Of a DNA stretch of 64,000 nucleotides, positions 9,083-19,900 are shown piece after piece. The DNA comes from Odoribacter splanchnicus DSM 20712 (GTDB lineage Bacteria; Bacteroidota; Bacteroidia; Bacteroidales; Marinifilaceae). Below the pieces are notes generated by a model that worked only from the letters and a program-made list of their open reading frames with translations, had not been told where the DNA came from and made no database searches. The position numbers and the translations under genes are program-made. The stretch is taken from contig NC_015160.1 of NCBI RefSeq assembly GCF_000190535.1, positions 4,278,001 to 4,342,000 on the forward strand. The letters run 5' to 3'. Numbering within the stretch: position 1 is the first letter of the stretch; the number at the start of each line of letters is the position of its first letter.

Positions 9083-10763
9083 GGAATATTCAGTAAATGT
9101 CCCTATAAAATACAATGGCATATGAAGATGCCCCAGTATAATCACTTCATATGTCATTTTTATTGTCATTTTTCTGTATTTTCCCATATACTCTTATAGG
9201 CAGGACATGACGTTCCGGAAGAAGTCTGACGACCTCTTCTGATTTTTCGTTAAAATCATATCATGCTGCTTTCAGCGCTCTGTTCCTGACCTTATCTATC
9301 ATCAGTATGGCATTTGCCGTATGTATTCCAAAGAAAATCCAAAGGATTTCCGTCTTCCTGTTCCGTGCCTTTATCCTTGAGAGTGAGTAATGTTGCTTTT
9401 GAGTGCCGAAGCTGCCTTCAAGCCTGGTGGCCCTTTCTTTGGAGAGTTCACTTCTGAGAACCTTTCTCAAGGATTCATCCCTGGCCGCCCTTCCCTTGCG
9501 TACAAAGGATGTTGATATTCCATATTTTGTACAGAACTTTCGGTTGGCATTATTGGCATATATGGAATCGGCAGCCACGCATCTTACCCTCACATTCATG
9601 AGCTTCTGCTGCATGCGGATGCAGTCCTTCAGGCGTATACCTTCGTTGAAAGCCTTGAACGAAAGATGTTCGATGAACGATATGCCGTCTATCTGTATGT
9701 TGTTGACCTTCGCACCGAACTCGACGGACTTTGTTTCCTTGCCTCTTACAATGGGACGTACATAATGACGGTCAATGCTGACGATGCGGTCCCTGACCTT
9801 CTTCCCTACAAACATTTCCTTTTCCTGTACAAGAACCTTTCTGATGATGGAAAGACGTTTCTGGTAATCCTGGGTATAGCGGAGTAAGGTTCCGTACTCT
9901 CGATGAATCTCATCCCTCTGTATGAGGAGCTTTTCAAGAAGCCTGATCATACGACGCTTGAGCATTTTTGTCCTCGAAGCCTTCCTTTTTCTTTTCTTGC
10001 AGTAGGACAGATAGGACTCCGCTACATTCCTGTATTTGTTGCGGGGACGTCTTATGCCAGGTTCCACACAATGCCTGCAGATATATCTATAGAGCCATTC
10101 AAGGCTTTCCCAAAGGAGTTTCATGTCAGTAGGATAACGCATATGGCTTTCATAGCATGTGGCATCGGCCATACAGACGTGAAGGCTGTCAAGATAGGGT
10201 TTCCAGTGTGAAGCCAGCACTTCCTGGAGGGAATCAATATCAAGACGGGACGCTATCTCATTGCGGATAGCACTGACTATCTTGTAGTTGGTTATGGGGA
10301 AGGACGGATTTATCATAATCCCGCAGAACATCTGGTAGTGTATGTTCCCGTTCAGATGTTCCACCAGCTGCCTGTCAGAGAATCCGGTGTATGCCTTCAG
10401 GACCATAAGGGCAATCTTTGCGCAGGGACTGAATATATTCCTGCGCCCCAGATGCTGGTCCGACAAGCCCACAGTCTTTGCTATATGCTCAAATGGAAAT
10501 ACCGAATGAAGCCTGCCAAGCTCACTCTCATGAAAACTTTTGCGGTATCTTTCCAGAATATCAAATTCTGTAAACCCCAAAGTAGGGTGAATTTCTGAAA
10601 TATTTTGTATCTTAGCCATATCTTAGTCAGGGTATTTCCCCCGTTTTGGCTGCCAAACCTTATTTGCGGGGGAATACCTAAAGATACAAAAAAGCCAACT
10701 AATTCGCAATATTTTATGTATGAATTAGTTGGCTAATTTTATAGTATTTACTGAATGTCCCTA
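9081..10763 (-). mobile_element. Insertion sequence with DUF772-type DDE transposase
   Basis: The ends are imperfect inverted repeats: left end TAGGAATATTCAGTAAAT at 9081-9098, and right end whose complement reads TAGGGACATTCAGTAAAT (10746-10763). Both continue inward to TATAAAAT. The single gene at 9261-10619 fills the element. It lies between the end of the first Sus locus and a fragment of an ECF sigma gene. The exact end bases and the target duplication are not certain. Confidence 0.75.
9261..10619 (-). CDS. IS5/IS1182-like transposase
   Basis: A 452-residue DDE transposase without interruptions. The N-terminus resembles DUF772 (FSPCAKIALMVLKAYTGFSD at ~63). Candidate catalytic residues are the Asp in MADATCYES, the Asp in AADSIYANN and the Glu in RLEGSFGTQKQHY. 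A basic stretch (KKRKRKASRTKMLKRR) lies mid-protein. Complete length and intact motifs suggest the IS may still be active. The family name is my best match from motifs; only a profile search would settle IS5 versus IS1182. Confidence 0.8.
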   Translation of the reverse strand: MAKIQNISEIHPTLGFTEFDILERYRKSFHESELGRLHSVFPFEHIAKTVGLSDQHLGRRNIFSPCAKIALMVLKAYTGFSDRQLVEHLNGNIHYQMFCGIMINPSFPITNYKIVSAIRNEIASRLDIDSLQEVLASHWKPYLDSLHVCMADATCYESHMRYPTDMKLLWESLEWLYRYICRHCVEPGIRRPRNKYRNVAESYLSYCKKRKRKASRTKMLKRRMIRLLEKLLIQRDEIHREYGTLLRYTQDYQKRLSIIRKVLVQEKEMFVGKKVRDRIVSIDRHYVRPIVRGKETKSVEFGAKVNNIQIDGISFIEHLSFKAFNEGIRLKDCIRMQQKLMNVRVRCVAADSIYANNANRKFCTKYGISTSFVRKGRAARDESLRKVLRSELSKERATRLEGSFGTQKQHYSLSRIKARNRKTEILWIFFGIHTANAILMIDKVRNRALKAA

Positions 10764-10911
10764 AAAAGAAAACGATCGATTTTTCCCAGATCGAACTGCC
10801 TGATAAGCAACTTTCTTTTCAAGAACAACTGATACAGGAAGAAACATATCGCTTGATCTCTAATGCAATTGCGGAATTACCTGTACAAAGTGGAAAAATT
10901 ATGCAGATATC
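10764..10911 (+). pseudogene. ECF sigma factor fragment
   Basis: Frame 10764 onward reads SQIELPDKQLSFQEQLIQEE and then TYRLISNAIAELPVQSGKIM. This is the region 2-4 linker and the start of region 4 of Bacteroidota ECF sigma factors (compare LVEEESNRLLFNAINTLAPQ in the gene at 2019-2567). The N-terminal half is missing to the left, where the IS begins. The C-terminal part is missing to the right, where the transposase fragment begins at about 10912. About 48 residues survive. Confidence 0.65.
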
Positions 10912-11313
10912 CGCGGGAGACAGATCGAGCGCGCCATCACAAAACTAAATCGAGGCGAAATTAACCGGCCCAAATCGCCCAACGACTGCCGGCGCTTTAT
11001 GAAGCCAACCTACTTCGATACCAAAGGCAACCCTATCGAAACCATCACATCAGCAATCCTCGATTATGAACAAATCGCCGAAGAAGCACGCTACGATGGC
11101 TTCAACGCCCTTGCAACAGGCCTCGGCGACGACCCCTGCCAGATAATCCGCGTCAACTCATACCGTTGGGAAATTGAAGACTGCTTCCGGGTTGAGAAAT
11201 CCGACCTCAACATGCGCCCCGTATACGTGCGCTCTCCAAAGCGCATCGCAGCTCACTTCTTTATATGCTTCCTCAGTCTGCTCATTAGGTCAGAGAGAAA
11301 AAAAATACAATAA
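10912..11313 (+). pseudogene. C-terminal fragment of an IS1634/IS4-like transposase
   Basis: About 133 residues remain, ending in RWEIEDCFRVEKSDLNMRPVYV and AAHFFICFLSLLI. This matches in style the C-terminal Glu-containing region of the intact IS1634-type transposase at 24522-26084 (IERVFRMSKTDLQIRPMY). The 5' two-thirds is gone, replaced by the sigma fragment. Its right terminal repeat survives at 11374-11396. Confidence 0.7.
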
Positions 11314-11373
11314 AAATGGCATATGAGAGGATAGTAGTAAATCATCTGCATATGCCATCTTACTTTTTTAAGA

Positions 11374-11396
11374 CATTTACTGAATATCCCTAACTA
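11374..11396. repeat. Right terminal repeat of the truncated IS
   Basis: The complement reads TAGGGATATTCAGTAAATGTC, very close to the left end of the element at 9081. The subterminal part (ATGGCATATG, about 30 bases inward) is also shared between 9112-9121 and the complement of 11351-11360, so both ISs use related ends. Confidence 0.65.
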
Positions 11397-11410
11397 CTAA
11401 TTCATCGCTT

Positions 11411-11964
11411 ATGCGCAACTTCATAGCGAATTTCGTTAGAATTCTCGGTATCTGCAAGGATTTCGCCGGAAATCGTGTTAATGAACTCGGAAATATACCT
11501 CGATGTGGTGTTGTTCCCAAATTTTCCGACCTTGAGGTTATAGCTCTTGGCATTACGGCCGAAGCGTTCGGCTTCGATAGCGAAAATCTTTTGTTTCATC
11601 GCCTGCATAATGAATGCAAGGCAGATTTGCCAAACTTGATCAGCCGAAGGCAGTTCAATGCCCGGCACAAGTTGCCGGCCCGGCTTGCAGAAGAAATCCG
11701 CAAAAATGTGGCAGTTGCCATTGACGGATCCGAGGATGTCTTTTGCATCGACTCCAAACCGGTCAAAGTTTGTCAAAACGCAAGAACCAAGCGCTGCACC
11801 ATGGGACGGGATAATCGTGAGGCTGCGCCCGACTGGGGCTATTGCGCATCCCAAGGTATACACTACTATGGATATAAGCTCCATGCTGTCTGCGGAATAC
11901 ATGGTGTTATACATTCTTACGATATGACAGCGGCCAGTATTCACGATCTTCATTATCTCAAAAA
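11411..11964 (+). pseudogene. IS982-family transposase, 3' truncated
   Basis: About 185 residues of an IS982-type transposase are readable, with DSKPVKVCQNARTKRCTMGR and YGYKLHAVCGIHGVIHSYDM carrying expected catalytic-region motifs. Homology stops at HDLHYLK, and the following frame is unrelated. The break is only a few bases from the stop codon of the convergent TlpA-like gene. The 3' part of the IS has therefore been deleted together with whatever followed that gene. Confidence 0.75.
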
Positions 11965-11966
11965 TT

Positions 11967-13079
11967 TCAATTCAACCGTTTTGCCAAAAATTCATCCAAC
12001 ATCTCCCCGGTCAAACCGTCGGCGATGACACGATTGTTTTTATCCAACACCAAAACACGAGGGATTGCCGTGATATTATAAGCCCTGGCAACTTCACCTG
12101 CCGTGTTCTTATAATCGCATGCCTGAATCCATGTCAGCCCATCAGTTTCAACTGCTTTTTTCCAATCCCCCTCACGAGCATCCATTGAAATTCCGATAAT
12201 AACCAATCCTTTGTCTTTAAACTTCTCGTATGTTTTCACCATATTCGGATTCTCTTTTCTACAAGGAGCACACCAAGACGCCCAAAAATCAAGAATCTTT
12301 ACCGGAGCTTTCACATCATATAGAGTGACGGTTGAACCATCCAGTGTCGGCAAAGTGAAATCAGGAGCCTGTCTTCCAACCTTTACTACCCCCAATTTAT
12401 CATATCGGGCTTGTATCAGACGACCTTCCGGTGTGTTTTTCATTGCATCACTCAGCAGCTCAAATTTCACTTTCAAACGGTCGAAGTTCAAGTAATTATA
12501 ACGATAATATACGATAGCCAAACCTAAAATATTATCCTTATTCGCTTCAATAAACTTGTTCTCCTCCTTATCATAGGCAATAGTCATACGATCCAACATC
12601 GCTCTTTCGTGCATTTTACCGGCAATGTCATGATTTTTTTCTGCCTCAAAATAACAGGCAAGAATAGAATCCCTATCACTGAAAACCTCTATTTCAACAT
12701 CATCCAACGCATTTTTCCCAGCTTGCAGACGTCCGCCCTGAATATCGTAATTCCGGACATCCGCCAAATCTTTCGCTCTTATATTAAGCGTAAAAAGAGT
12801 ATCTTCAAGCAACAACGGGATTCTCCCATTGACACCTTTGATTGTAAGAAAAGCCAATTTCGGTCCGTTAATAACACCCTCCATTTCAAAATCGCCGTTC
12901 ACAGAACGCACTTCGTGTATGGTGTCCACTTTCCCCGTTTCATTAACCATTGTCATAAGCAAATCCGACTCATATTTATCAACATGCCCTTTTATGACAT
13001 ACTTCTTGACTTCTGATGAACAGCTACTCAATACAAAGCATCCCAATGACAACGATAATAATAACAATAATTTTTTCAT
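11967..13079 (-). CDS. TlpA-like thioredoxin-fold lipoprotein with DUF4369-type N-terminus
   Basis: A 370-residue lipoprotein (lipobox LSSC at ~19-20). Residues ~25-120 form a DUF4369-like beta domain. Residues ~230-370 form a TlpA/AhpC-TSA thioredoxin fold with active site WCAPC (~269) and the cis-Pro loop ITAIPRVLVLD. It should act as a thiol-disulfide reductase in the periplasm. It is the last gene of the minus-strand Sus locus, 26 bases after the PKD-like gene. TlpA-like proteins of this type are common at the end of FecR-controlled SusCD loci; their physiological substrates are mostly unknown. Confidence 0.88.
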   Translation of the reverse strand: MKKLLLLLSLSLGCFVLSSCSSEVKKYVIKGHVDKYESDLLMTMVNETGKVDTIHEVRSVNGDFEMEGVINGPKLAFLTIKGVNGRIPLLLEDTLFTLNIRAKDLADVRNYDIQGGRLQAGKNALDDVEIEVFSDRDSILACYFEAEKNHDIAGKMHERAMLDRMTIAYDKEENKFIEANKDNILGLAIVYYRYNYLNFDRLKVKFELLSDAMKNTPEGRLIQARYDKLGVVKVGRQAPDFTLPTLDGSTVTLYDVKAPVKILDFWASWCAPCRKENPNMVKTYEKFKDKGLVIIGISMDAREGDWKKAVETDGLTWIQACDYKNTAGEVARAYNITAIPRVLVLDKNNRVIADGLTGEMLDEFLAKRLN

Positions 13080-13105
13080 AATTCTACAATTTAAATTTTA
13101 TATTA

Positions 13106-14674
13106 CTACTTGGATTCGTCATTTCTAAACCGATATGCAGCATCCACTATTTTTCCTAAATCCGTAAATTCCATTTTCAACTTCGGAGCAGATGTAACTT
13201 CCTGGAATTCGTACATTCTCAGTGCTCCCGAAACAGTTTCTTCCTTTGTCTTGTCATAACCGGCTATAATTAACCATTTTTCCCTTTCCCGCTCCCAATC
13301 CGCATATTGGATGTAAGGCACGAGCAAATTGAATTTCAATACTGAAATATGCTCATTGGGAAAAGAAAGTATCTTTTTCGCCTTTTCGTCGGGAGTGTTC
13401 ATGTTAAACTGATAGATATCCCCCTGCTCTGTCGCATAGAACAACAACCTGTAAAACGGATGGAACGCAAATTTGGTTATCTTGTCGGAATTTGCCAGAT
13501 TCAGACGCATGTAATGGCTGCGTTCAACTTTACAGTCACCATTCAATACCATCCCATATACATAGTATTCATCCCGCCCCGGTTCCTTTAGCACGGCAAA
13601 AACATATCCTTCGTTATTCCCTTCCATGTGCACCATATCTCTGCCTGTCTCGGCTTTATAATCCATATCCCCTCCAATAAAAAACAGTTCGGTCAAATAC
13701 TCTTCCTTACTTTCCAGCATTACAAAACGACGGTTCGTTTCATCATACAGAATGGCAGCAGTTGTTGTCGGCCATTCCCAGAAGCCCTTATAACCAACAA
13801 AAGGAGACACTTTAAAATATTCTGACGTTTTCTTCAGTTTGTTTCTCGGAAAATCAAAAATACTTCCAAGAGAAATATATCTGGCATCTCTAAAATAAAG
13901 ATCGCCATCCGCTGTAATAAGCATCTCACGAGCAGGGTCGGTACACCTAGACAATCCGCCACCAGCAATCTTAACCTTCTCCGGATTGTCTCCGAACTGA
14001 TAAATTAAATCAGATTCTTCACTCGGTTGGAGCTTTTCCTTGTCCAAATCGAACGTTCCGGCTTCGCACCATAACAAACGGCTGCTCTTAGCTCTGTTAT
14101 AATTATATATCAACTTATAAGGTTTGCCGAATTCAAAGTCACACTCCGACCAAATACCACGAGACACTATATTTTCGGTAGCTGAGATATGAGATACCAT
14201 ATCCAAGCTGGCCTTACTGTTTTCCTCACAAAGCAACATCCAGCCATCAGTCACCGCTGTACGCAGACGTACAAAAAAATCTTTTTTGTACGATACATTG
14301 GTCAGCGTGTCAGTCACCCAGAAAAAGCCCAGATAATCGCCAGCCTGTTCTCTCAAAGGATACGCCAGGTTCTTCTCATTGCCGATGATATACTTCTTCA
14401 ACTGCTCCTCGCTCGGAATAGAATCATTGTTGTAAGAAGCTTTAATCGGCATCAAACGCCACTCAAATTTCAAATGATCTTCCGTGCCCCCCAAAGCTAA
14501 GGTCAACTTAGGATTTATTCTCAATGTATCGACATAAGTAAACTTGTTATACCAGTCATTATCAATGATTCCCCCTATCGTAACATCATTCAACTCTTTA
14601 TAAGAGTAACTCCCTTCATCATCATAGCAGGCAATCAATACTATCGTCAAGAAAAATAAATACCATTTTTTCAT
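13106..14674 (-). CDS. PKD-like family surface lipoprotein
   Basis: A 522-residue lipoprotein starting MKKWYLFFLTIVLIACYDDE. The cysteine after LIA is the lipid anchor. An in-frame TTG four codons upstream is less likely because the ATG gives the normal signal peptide. The organisation parallels the protein at 344-1912: YDDEGSY start, PKD-like N-terminal region with DTLTNVSYKKDFFVRLRT, the GWMLLCEEN motif at ~150 and a beta-rich C-terminal region. It lies between the DUF4843 and TlpA-like genes and probably works with SusC/SusD at the surface. Confidence 0.78.
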   Translation of the reverse strand: MKKWYLFFLTIVLIACYDDEGSYSYKELNDVTIGGIIDNDWYNKFTYVDTLRINPKLTLALGGTEDHLKFEWRLMPIKASYNNDSIPSEEQLKKYIIGNEKNLAYPLREQAGDYLGFFWVTDTLTNVSYKKDFFVRLRTAVTDGWMLLCEENSKASLDMVSHISATENIVSRGIWSECDFEFGKPYKLIYNYNRAKSSRLLWCEAGTFDLDKEKLQPSEESDLIYQFGDNPEKVKIAGGGLSRCTDPAREMLITADGDLYFRDARYISLGSIFDFPRNKLKKTSEYFKVSPFVGYKGFWEWPTTTAAILYDETNRRFVMLESKEEYLTELFFIGGDMDYKAETGRDMVHMEGNNEGYVFAVLKEPGRDEYYVYGMVLNGDCKVERSHYMRLNLANSDKITKFAFHPFYRLLFYATEQGDIYQFNMNTPDEKAKKILSFPNEHISVLKFNLLVPYIQYADWEREREKWLIIAGYDKTKEETVSGALRMYEFQEVTSAPKLKMEFTDLGKIVDAAYRFRNDESK

Positions 14675-14706
14675 AACATGTTCCAATTTTATATTCTACC
14701 AAATAA

Positions 14707-15468
14707 TCACTGTGCCTCCGGTCCCATTGTCATCGGTTCCAGATTTTCATCAAGATACGGTTCCTCTTGCTCGTCGAGCCAACGCTGTACCTTCTTCGCA
14801 TAGTATTTCAATTTAAAATCAGGAATAACATTGCTGCTTATAAATTCCTTACGGGAAACATCACACAAAGTGCAAATCAAATCGGCTTTCTTAAAACTCC
14901 ATACTCCGAAGAAATCATTTTCATCTCTCCACCACCAAGGCTTTGGAAAATCTTCGTTCGATATAATTGTCATACTATGACCGATGAAATAAGGATTTCC
15001 ATCACTATCCTTACGCCAATTAAACTCAGAATCAAACTCTTCGCTTTCCTCTATTACTACGGTCAGTATTCTGTTATATTTTCTCAAAGCCTCAGTCCTC
15101 AACATCGTAATTTGCAAGGAGGTTTTCTCGCAATTAGCCGGTAAAATCACTTCCTTGGTTATAGCCCGAAAGTCCACACCTTCAACTGCCCGTACAGAAT
15201 CGGTCTTGCATAATTCAGTGCGAACCTGTATTTTACGGTCGTAATCTTTCACCTCACCAAAAAGATAAATCGGCAATTCTAATACCCGCTCCTGAATATC
15301 ACTATCCACAGTTCCCCATGAATAGGTCATGGTATCGCGTTGAATTGAAAAATAAATAGAACTTCCACCTACATACCCATCAACCTCTGTAAGCTGACAT
15401 GCCTGCAATATGGAGCTTATAATACCTATAATTAAAATCAAATGTTTCATAAACCATCTTTTTTTCAT
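14707..15468 (-). CDS. DUF4843-family lipoprotein
   Basis: A 253-residue lipoprotein with a signal peptide and lipobox ending LQAC (~24), followed by a Ser/Tyr-rich start (SSIYFSIQRDTMTYSWG) and LPIYLFGEVKDYDRKI, typical of DUF4843. KPWWW at ~178 corresponds to the KPEWW motif of the partial gene at 1-249. It sits 11 bases after the susD-like gene and 32 bases before the PKD-like gene. Its function is not known; conserved linkage suggests an accessory surface protein of the uptake complex. Confidence 0.78.
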   Translation of the reverse strand: MKKRWFMKHLILIIGIISSILQACQLTEVDGYVGGSSIYFSIQRDTMTYSWGTVDSDIQERVLELPIYLFGEVKDYDRKIQVRTELCKTDSVRAVEGVDFRAITKEVILPANCEKTSLQITMLRTEALRKYNRILTVVIEESEEFDSEFNWRKDSDGNPYFIGHSMTIISNEDFPKPWWWRDENDFFGVWSFKKADLICTLCDVSRKEFISSNVIPDFKLKYYAKKVQRWLDEQEEPYLDENLEPMTMGPEAQ

Positions 15469-15479
15469 AAATCAACAAT

Positions 15480-16904
15480 TCAATTGTATTTAGATTCTTC
15501 TTCCGGAATCAGAAGTTGATAATCCGACAGTGTCATTTGCTTCATTACATTGTAAGTGGCGTCATCCGCTCTGTGAATTGACGGATATTTCAAGCGCTTG
15601 TAATAAAAGAATAATTGTCCTTCTCCCCAAAACTCTCGAATATATTCCTTCTCAAGGGTGGAGGCTAGGTATCTTTCGTTTGTCACATTCCGAACACCCC
15701 GATGTGTCAACACTTGATTTAACCACACCAGTCCATCGCTCGCATTCGGCTCACATTCGGCTGCAATATAAAACGCTTCGGACATTCGCAACAAAGGGAT
15801 AATTGTCCCAGCAATAGTATCCTGTGTTGCTTTGAACTTTTCAAACATATTATAGCTTGCTCCATTTATAATTTGCCTGTTTCTAAAGTAAGCCTCATAT
15901 CTATAGTCATCTCTATTGTTTTCAAATATTTTGTCAATCTGACCTCCCAACGGAGCCAACATCACCAACGGCGACAGATTCTCTCCACCAAATAATGAGA
16001 TATGTAAATTAGACAGTTTGAAATTCTGCAACCCCCAAAGAATCTCCGGATAAAAGACTCTGTCAGGGTCTGAACGCCCAGATGATACCGCTTCGCGGGT
16101 TACCCAGGGGAACCACTGTTCTTGAGCATCTATAACTTTACGAGCAGCCACCAATGCAGCCTCTTTATTGCCACGGTACAGCTCAGCACGAGCCAACAAC
16201 AATTGGACTCCATATTTGTTCAGTCTATATTTTCTGTAAGATACAAATGCATTGTCATGAACCATATCCGTTCCTTCTTGCAGCACCGGATCGTCCTGCA
16301 GTAAAGAGTCGGCTCGATGCAAATCCTCGATAACGCAATTCATGAATTCGTCCGGTTTGCAAGACGGACGTTTGTCCAAAGAAAATTCCTTATAATAGGG
16401 CAAATTTACCGTCATGACATCCAAATCATATACAGGACCGAACAACCGGAAAATATCGAAATGCAAAAAAGCTCTCAAAGCATAACACTCACCCTTCAAT
16501 AAATTGTAATACTCATCTGTCAATACATTTCTGTGGGATTCACAATTTTTCAAGAGAAGATTAATATTAGCAATCAAACTATATGCATCCTTCCATATAC
16601 TTGCAAAACGAGCCTTACAACCTTGCTCGGTATATTTGTGGAGCATCAAATCATAATTAAACGCATTTGACTTATTCACACTATAGCGCTGAGCCATTAT
16701 CTCAATCATTTCACAAGACAAATACTGGCCATAAAGAGAATTAGTATTTAGCTCTATGTAAATACCGTTCAATGCATTTTCAAAACCTTTGACAGATTCG
16801 AACACCACATCTTCAGCGACTCTGTCGTAAGGCTGGACATCCAACCAGGAATTACAGCTATTCAATCCCAGTAATATCGTGAACAATAAAAATAAATTCT
16901 TCAT
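15480..16904 (-). CDS. RagB/SusD-family nutrient-binding outer membrane lipoprotein
   Basis: A 474-residue SusD-type protein with lipobox LNSC (~17), followed by NSWLDVQPYDRVAEDVVFES, the classic SusD N-terminus. It also has the helix AEC/GECYALRAFLHFDIFRLFGP at ~128 and a C-terminal region LEKEYIREFWGEGQLFFYYKRL that corresponds to the ERxxEfxgEg signature. It partners the SusC protein encoded 28 bases upstream. The binding substrate is not deducible. Confidence 0.92.
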   Translation of the reverse strand: MKNLFLLFTILLGLNSCNSWLDVQPYDRVAEDVVFESVKGFENALNGIYIELNTNSLYGQYLSCEMIEIMAQRYSVNKSNAFNYDLMLHKYTEQGCKARFASIWKDAYSLIANINLLLKNCESHRNVLTDEYYNLLKGECYALRAFLHFDIFRLFGPVYDLDVMTVNLPYYKEFSLDKRPSCKPDEFMNCVIEDLHRADSLLQDDPVLQEGTDMVHDNAFVSYRKYRLNKYGVQLLLARAELYRGNKEAALVAARKVIDAQEQWFPWVTREAVSSGRSDPDRVFYPEILWGLQNFKLSNLHISLFGGENLSPLVMLAPLGGQIDKIFENNRDDYRYEAYFRNRQIINGASYNMFEKFKATQDTIAGTIIPLLRMSEAFYIAAECEPNASDGLVWLNQVLTHRGVRNVTNERYLASTLEKEYIREFWGEGQLFFYYKRLKYPSIHRADDATYNVMKQMTLSDYQLLIPEEESKYN

Positions 16905-16932
16905 ACTTCTATCTTTTATTAATTGTCAATCC

Positions 16933-19900
16933 TTATAGTATCGCACCCAAAGAGAATGAGATGCTTCTTGCAAACGGATAATACAATCCCCTCTCATCTT
17001 CTAACGTTGAAAAACGAGCAATAGAATTCATATACATATTGATATTCAGAGAAGAAATTCTAAGTGCCTTCTTCAACCACTTGCTATCGAATTGATATCC
17101 CAGACGAACTGATTCAATTGAAAGATAATTTTCCTTCATGACAAAACGCGAAGACATCGGAGTTGACTCTGTCAAAGAAATACTCTTGAATTTAGCCTTA
17201 TCGCCCGGTTTTTTCCAACGATTATACAATGCCCGCCGGTCTTGGTTTGTTGTAATACTTCTTGAAGATATGTTCTCAACCTTGTTAAACAGAGTAGAAT
17301 TGAATACATCAGCGCCGAAGCTATAACGCAATTGCAGGCTCGCAGACCATCCTTTATAATAGAACGTGTTGCCCCATACACCCTCCAAAGTAGGGCGAGA
17401 GTCACCCACTTCAACCTCGTCTTTATAATCAAAGGTATAGGTCAAAGTTCCGTCCTTTTTTACAAATATTTCCTGACCTGTTGCCGGATCTATACCCCTG
17501 GACCTTACAGCCCACAGCGCAGTCGGGCTCCCGCCATCGTAATATCTTGTGAGATTTTTGGAAATATTTTCTTGATTATACGCATTGAGGCTACGCCCTA
17601 TATTCTTATAAAATGCTGTCCCATATCTGAAATTCACACTCATGGTATAATTGATACTCTCTTGTGGCTTGTATAAGATTGCATAGCGGATAGTTCCATT
17701 GACTCCTTTGTCAACTTGCACTCCTATATTAGTCCTACGTTTTTCTACTCCCATAGAAACGGGAATCCCGATATCTGCAATCAACGGATCAGTGCGCTTA
17801 TGATAGAAATCAACTGTTACATGAAAACGATTGGAAAACATACTTAAGTTAATACCTATATTTTTGTCTAAAGTTCTCTGCCAAGCCAAGTTCGGATCAC
17901 CAAATTTCGAAACAAGAACTCCTGTACCAAAATTATTCAACATCCAGTTGTTGAAATAATAGGTTGTAATTGCCGAATAAGAACTGAAATTCTGGTTTCC
18001 GGGATTACCGACAGATCCTCTTAACTTCAAAACATTTATAAACGATGCCTTATCTTTCATAAACTTTTCTCTATGAACATTCCAAGCCAAACCAACAGAC
18101 CACGTTGTAGAAAAACGTTTGTTTGCTCCGAATACAGAAGTCCCGTCCGAACGAAGGTTGACATCCAGCAAATAGCGTCCATCATAAACATAACCTCCAT
18201 TCAAGTAGAAATTGGCATTGCGATTTTTATTCTCCGCATAGCCTGGCTTCCCTCCTTCCGGATAGCTATTGGCAAAACTGGGTCTTGTAAAATTGCCTTC
18301 AGGGAATCCTTGAGCAGAAAAACTTTTCGTTTTCATATCATTTTCACGGATATTGGCACCGACAGCAACATTTATCATGTGCTTACCTCCCAATAATTGA
18401 CCATAAGTCACGGTGAAATCTGCACTCCATGTCAATGAATTACTTGTTGAACTAAAATAACTTCCCTTGCGTAAAGGCTCAACTTTGGCGAATTGTGTAT
18501 TATTCGGTGATGTAAATGTTTCCGTTTCGGTAATACTTTTGGTTATTCCCACTCTTCCCCGAATATTCAATGCATCAATCGGACGCGCCTCTATACTAAG
18601 ATTATTTCTTACACTGAAAGAGTTTCCCTTATTATAACTGTTTTGAGCATCATTATAACTTGGATTTGCCACCTGAACCTGTCGATAAACAACGCCTGCT
18701 ATATTTTCTGCCTGCCAATCTTCTAGCCAACGGTCTGTACTTCCTGATTTCTTCTCATAATAAGGATTCGCTTTGGCATATTCCGAAAAAGAAACGATAG
18801 GATTATCACTCCTATTCCAATCCACCGACACTTTATTCATAAAGTTGAATCCCTTTTTACGGTAGATTAAATCCAGAGACAGTCCCATAATATCACGTAT
18901 AGAGCTTTTCATCACACCTTGAACACCGGAATAGTTAGCGCCCAATCCATAACGCATCTGATTATCGCCTCCTTCCATATAAATGTTATGCCTATGAGTC
19001 AAGCCCAAACGCAAAGGCTCGGACAACCAATAAGAATCCACCCCTCTCTTTACATCACGCAACAAACGGTTGTAACGTCCTGTCAACTGTTCCTGTTCAA
19101 TAGCAGATACACTTGTAAAGGTTCCGGACAATCGCTCGAATTCAAGTTTTTCTTCGGCATTCATCAGATTATAATCAGTCAAATCGGCAAATGAGATGTC
19201 CACATTGCCATTATAACTCAAACGCAATTGACCACGAGCAGGAGATTTTGTTTCGACAACTACAACTCCATTGGCTGCCTTTGAACCATATATTGCCGTT
19301 GAAGCCGCATCCTTCAAAATTGTTACGGATGCAACTCTATCTATATTCAAGTCCATAATAACCTGCAATGTCGTCTCAAATCCATCCAGAATGAATAGAG
19401 GCTGATTGGGGTCCTGACCATATTCCTCCTTTAATCCCACAATACTACTTTTCCCCCGAATCTCAATATCCGGCAAACGGTTGGGGTCCGAACCATATTC
19501 TTTACTTTCCAAAACATGAAAAGCAGGGTCCAGCGTTTTCAAGCTCTGCAAAATATTCTGATTACCAATCATTTTTAAATCTTCTGCCGTATAAGTCTGC
19601 GAAGAACCAGTAAAACTCTCTTTATTACGGGTGTAGATACCGGTCACGACAACATCATCCAATGCTATCGTTTCTTCTTGCAACACAATATTGATGACAT
19701 TTTTCCCCGCATAAGCTTTCTCCACCGTCTTCATACCAACAAAAGAAAACGTTAAAGAAAATTTTTCAGGAGCATTGGGAACTACTAATTTATAGTTTCC
19801 GTTAGCATCCGTTAAAGTTCCAAAACCCAATCCTTTAATGACAACTGTCACCCCTGACAACGGCTCCCCTTTCTCATCTGTAACCTTACCTATAATCTCC

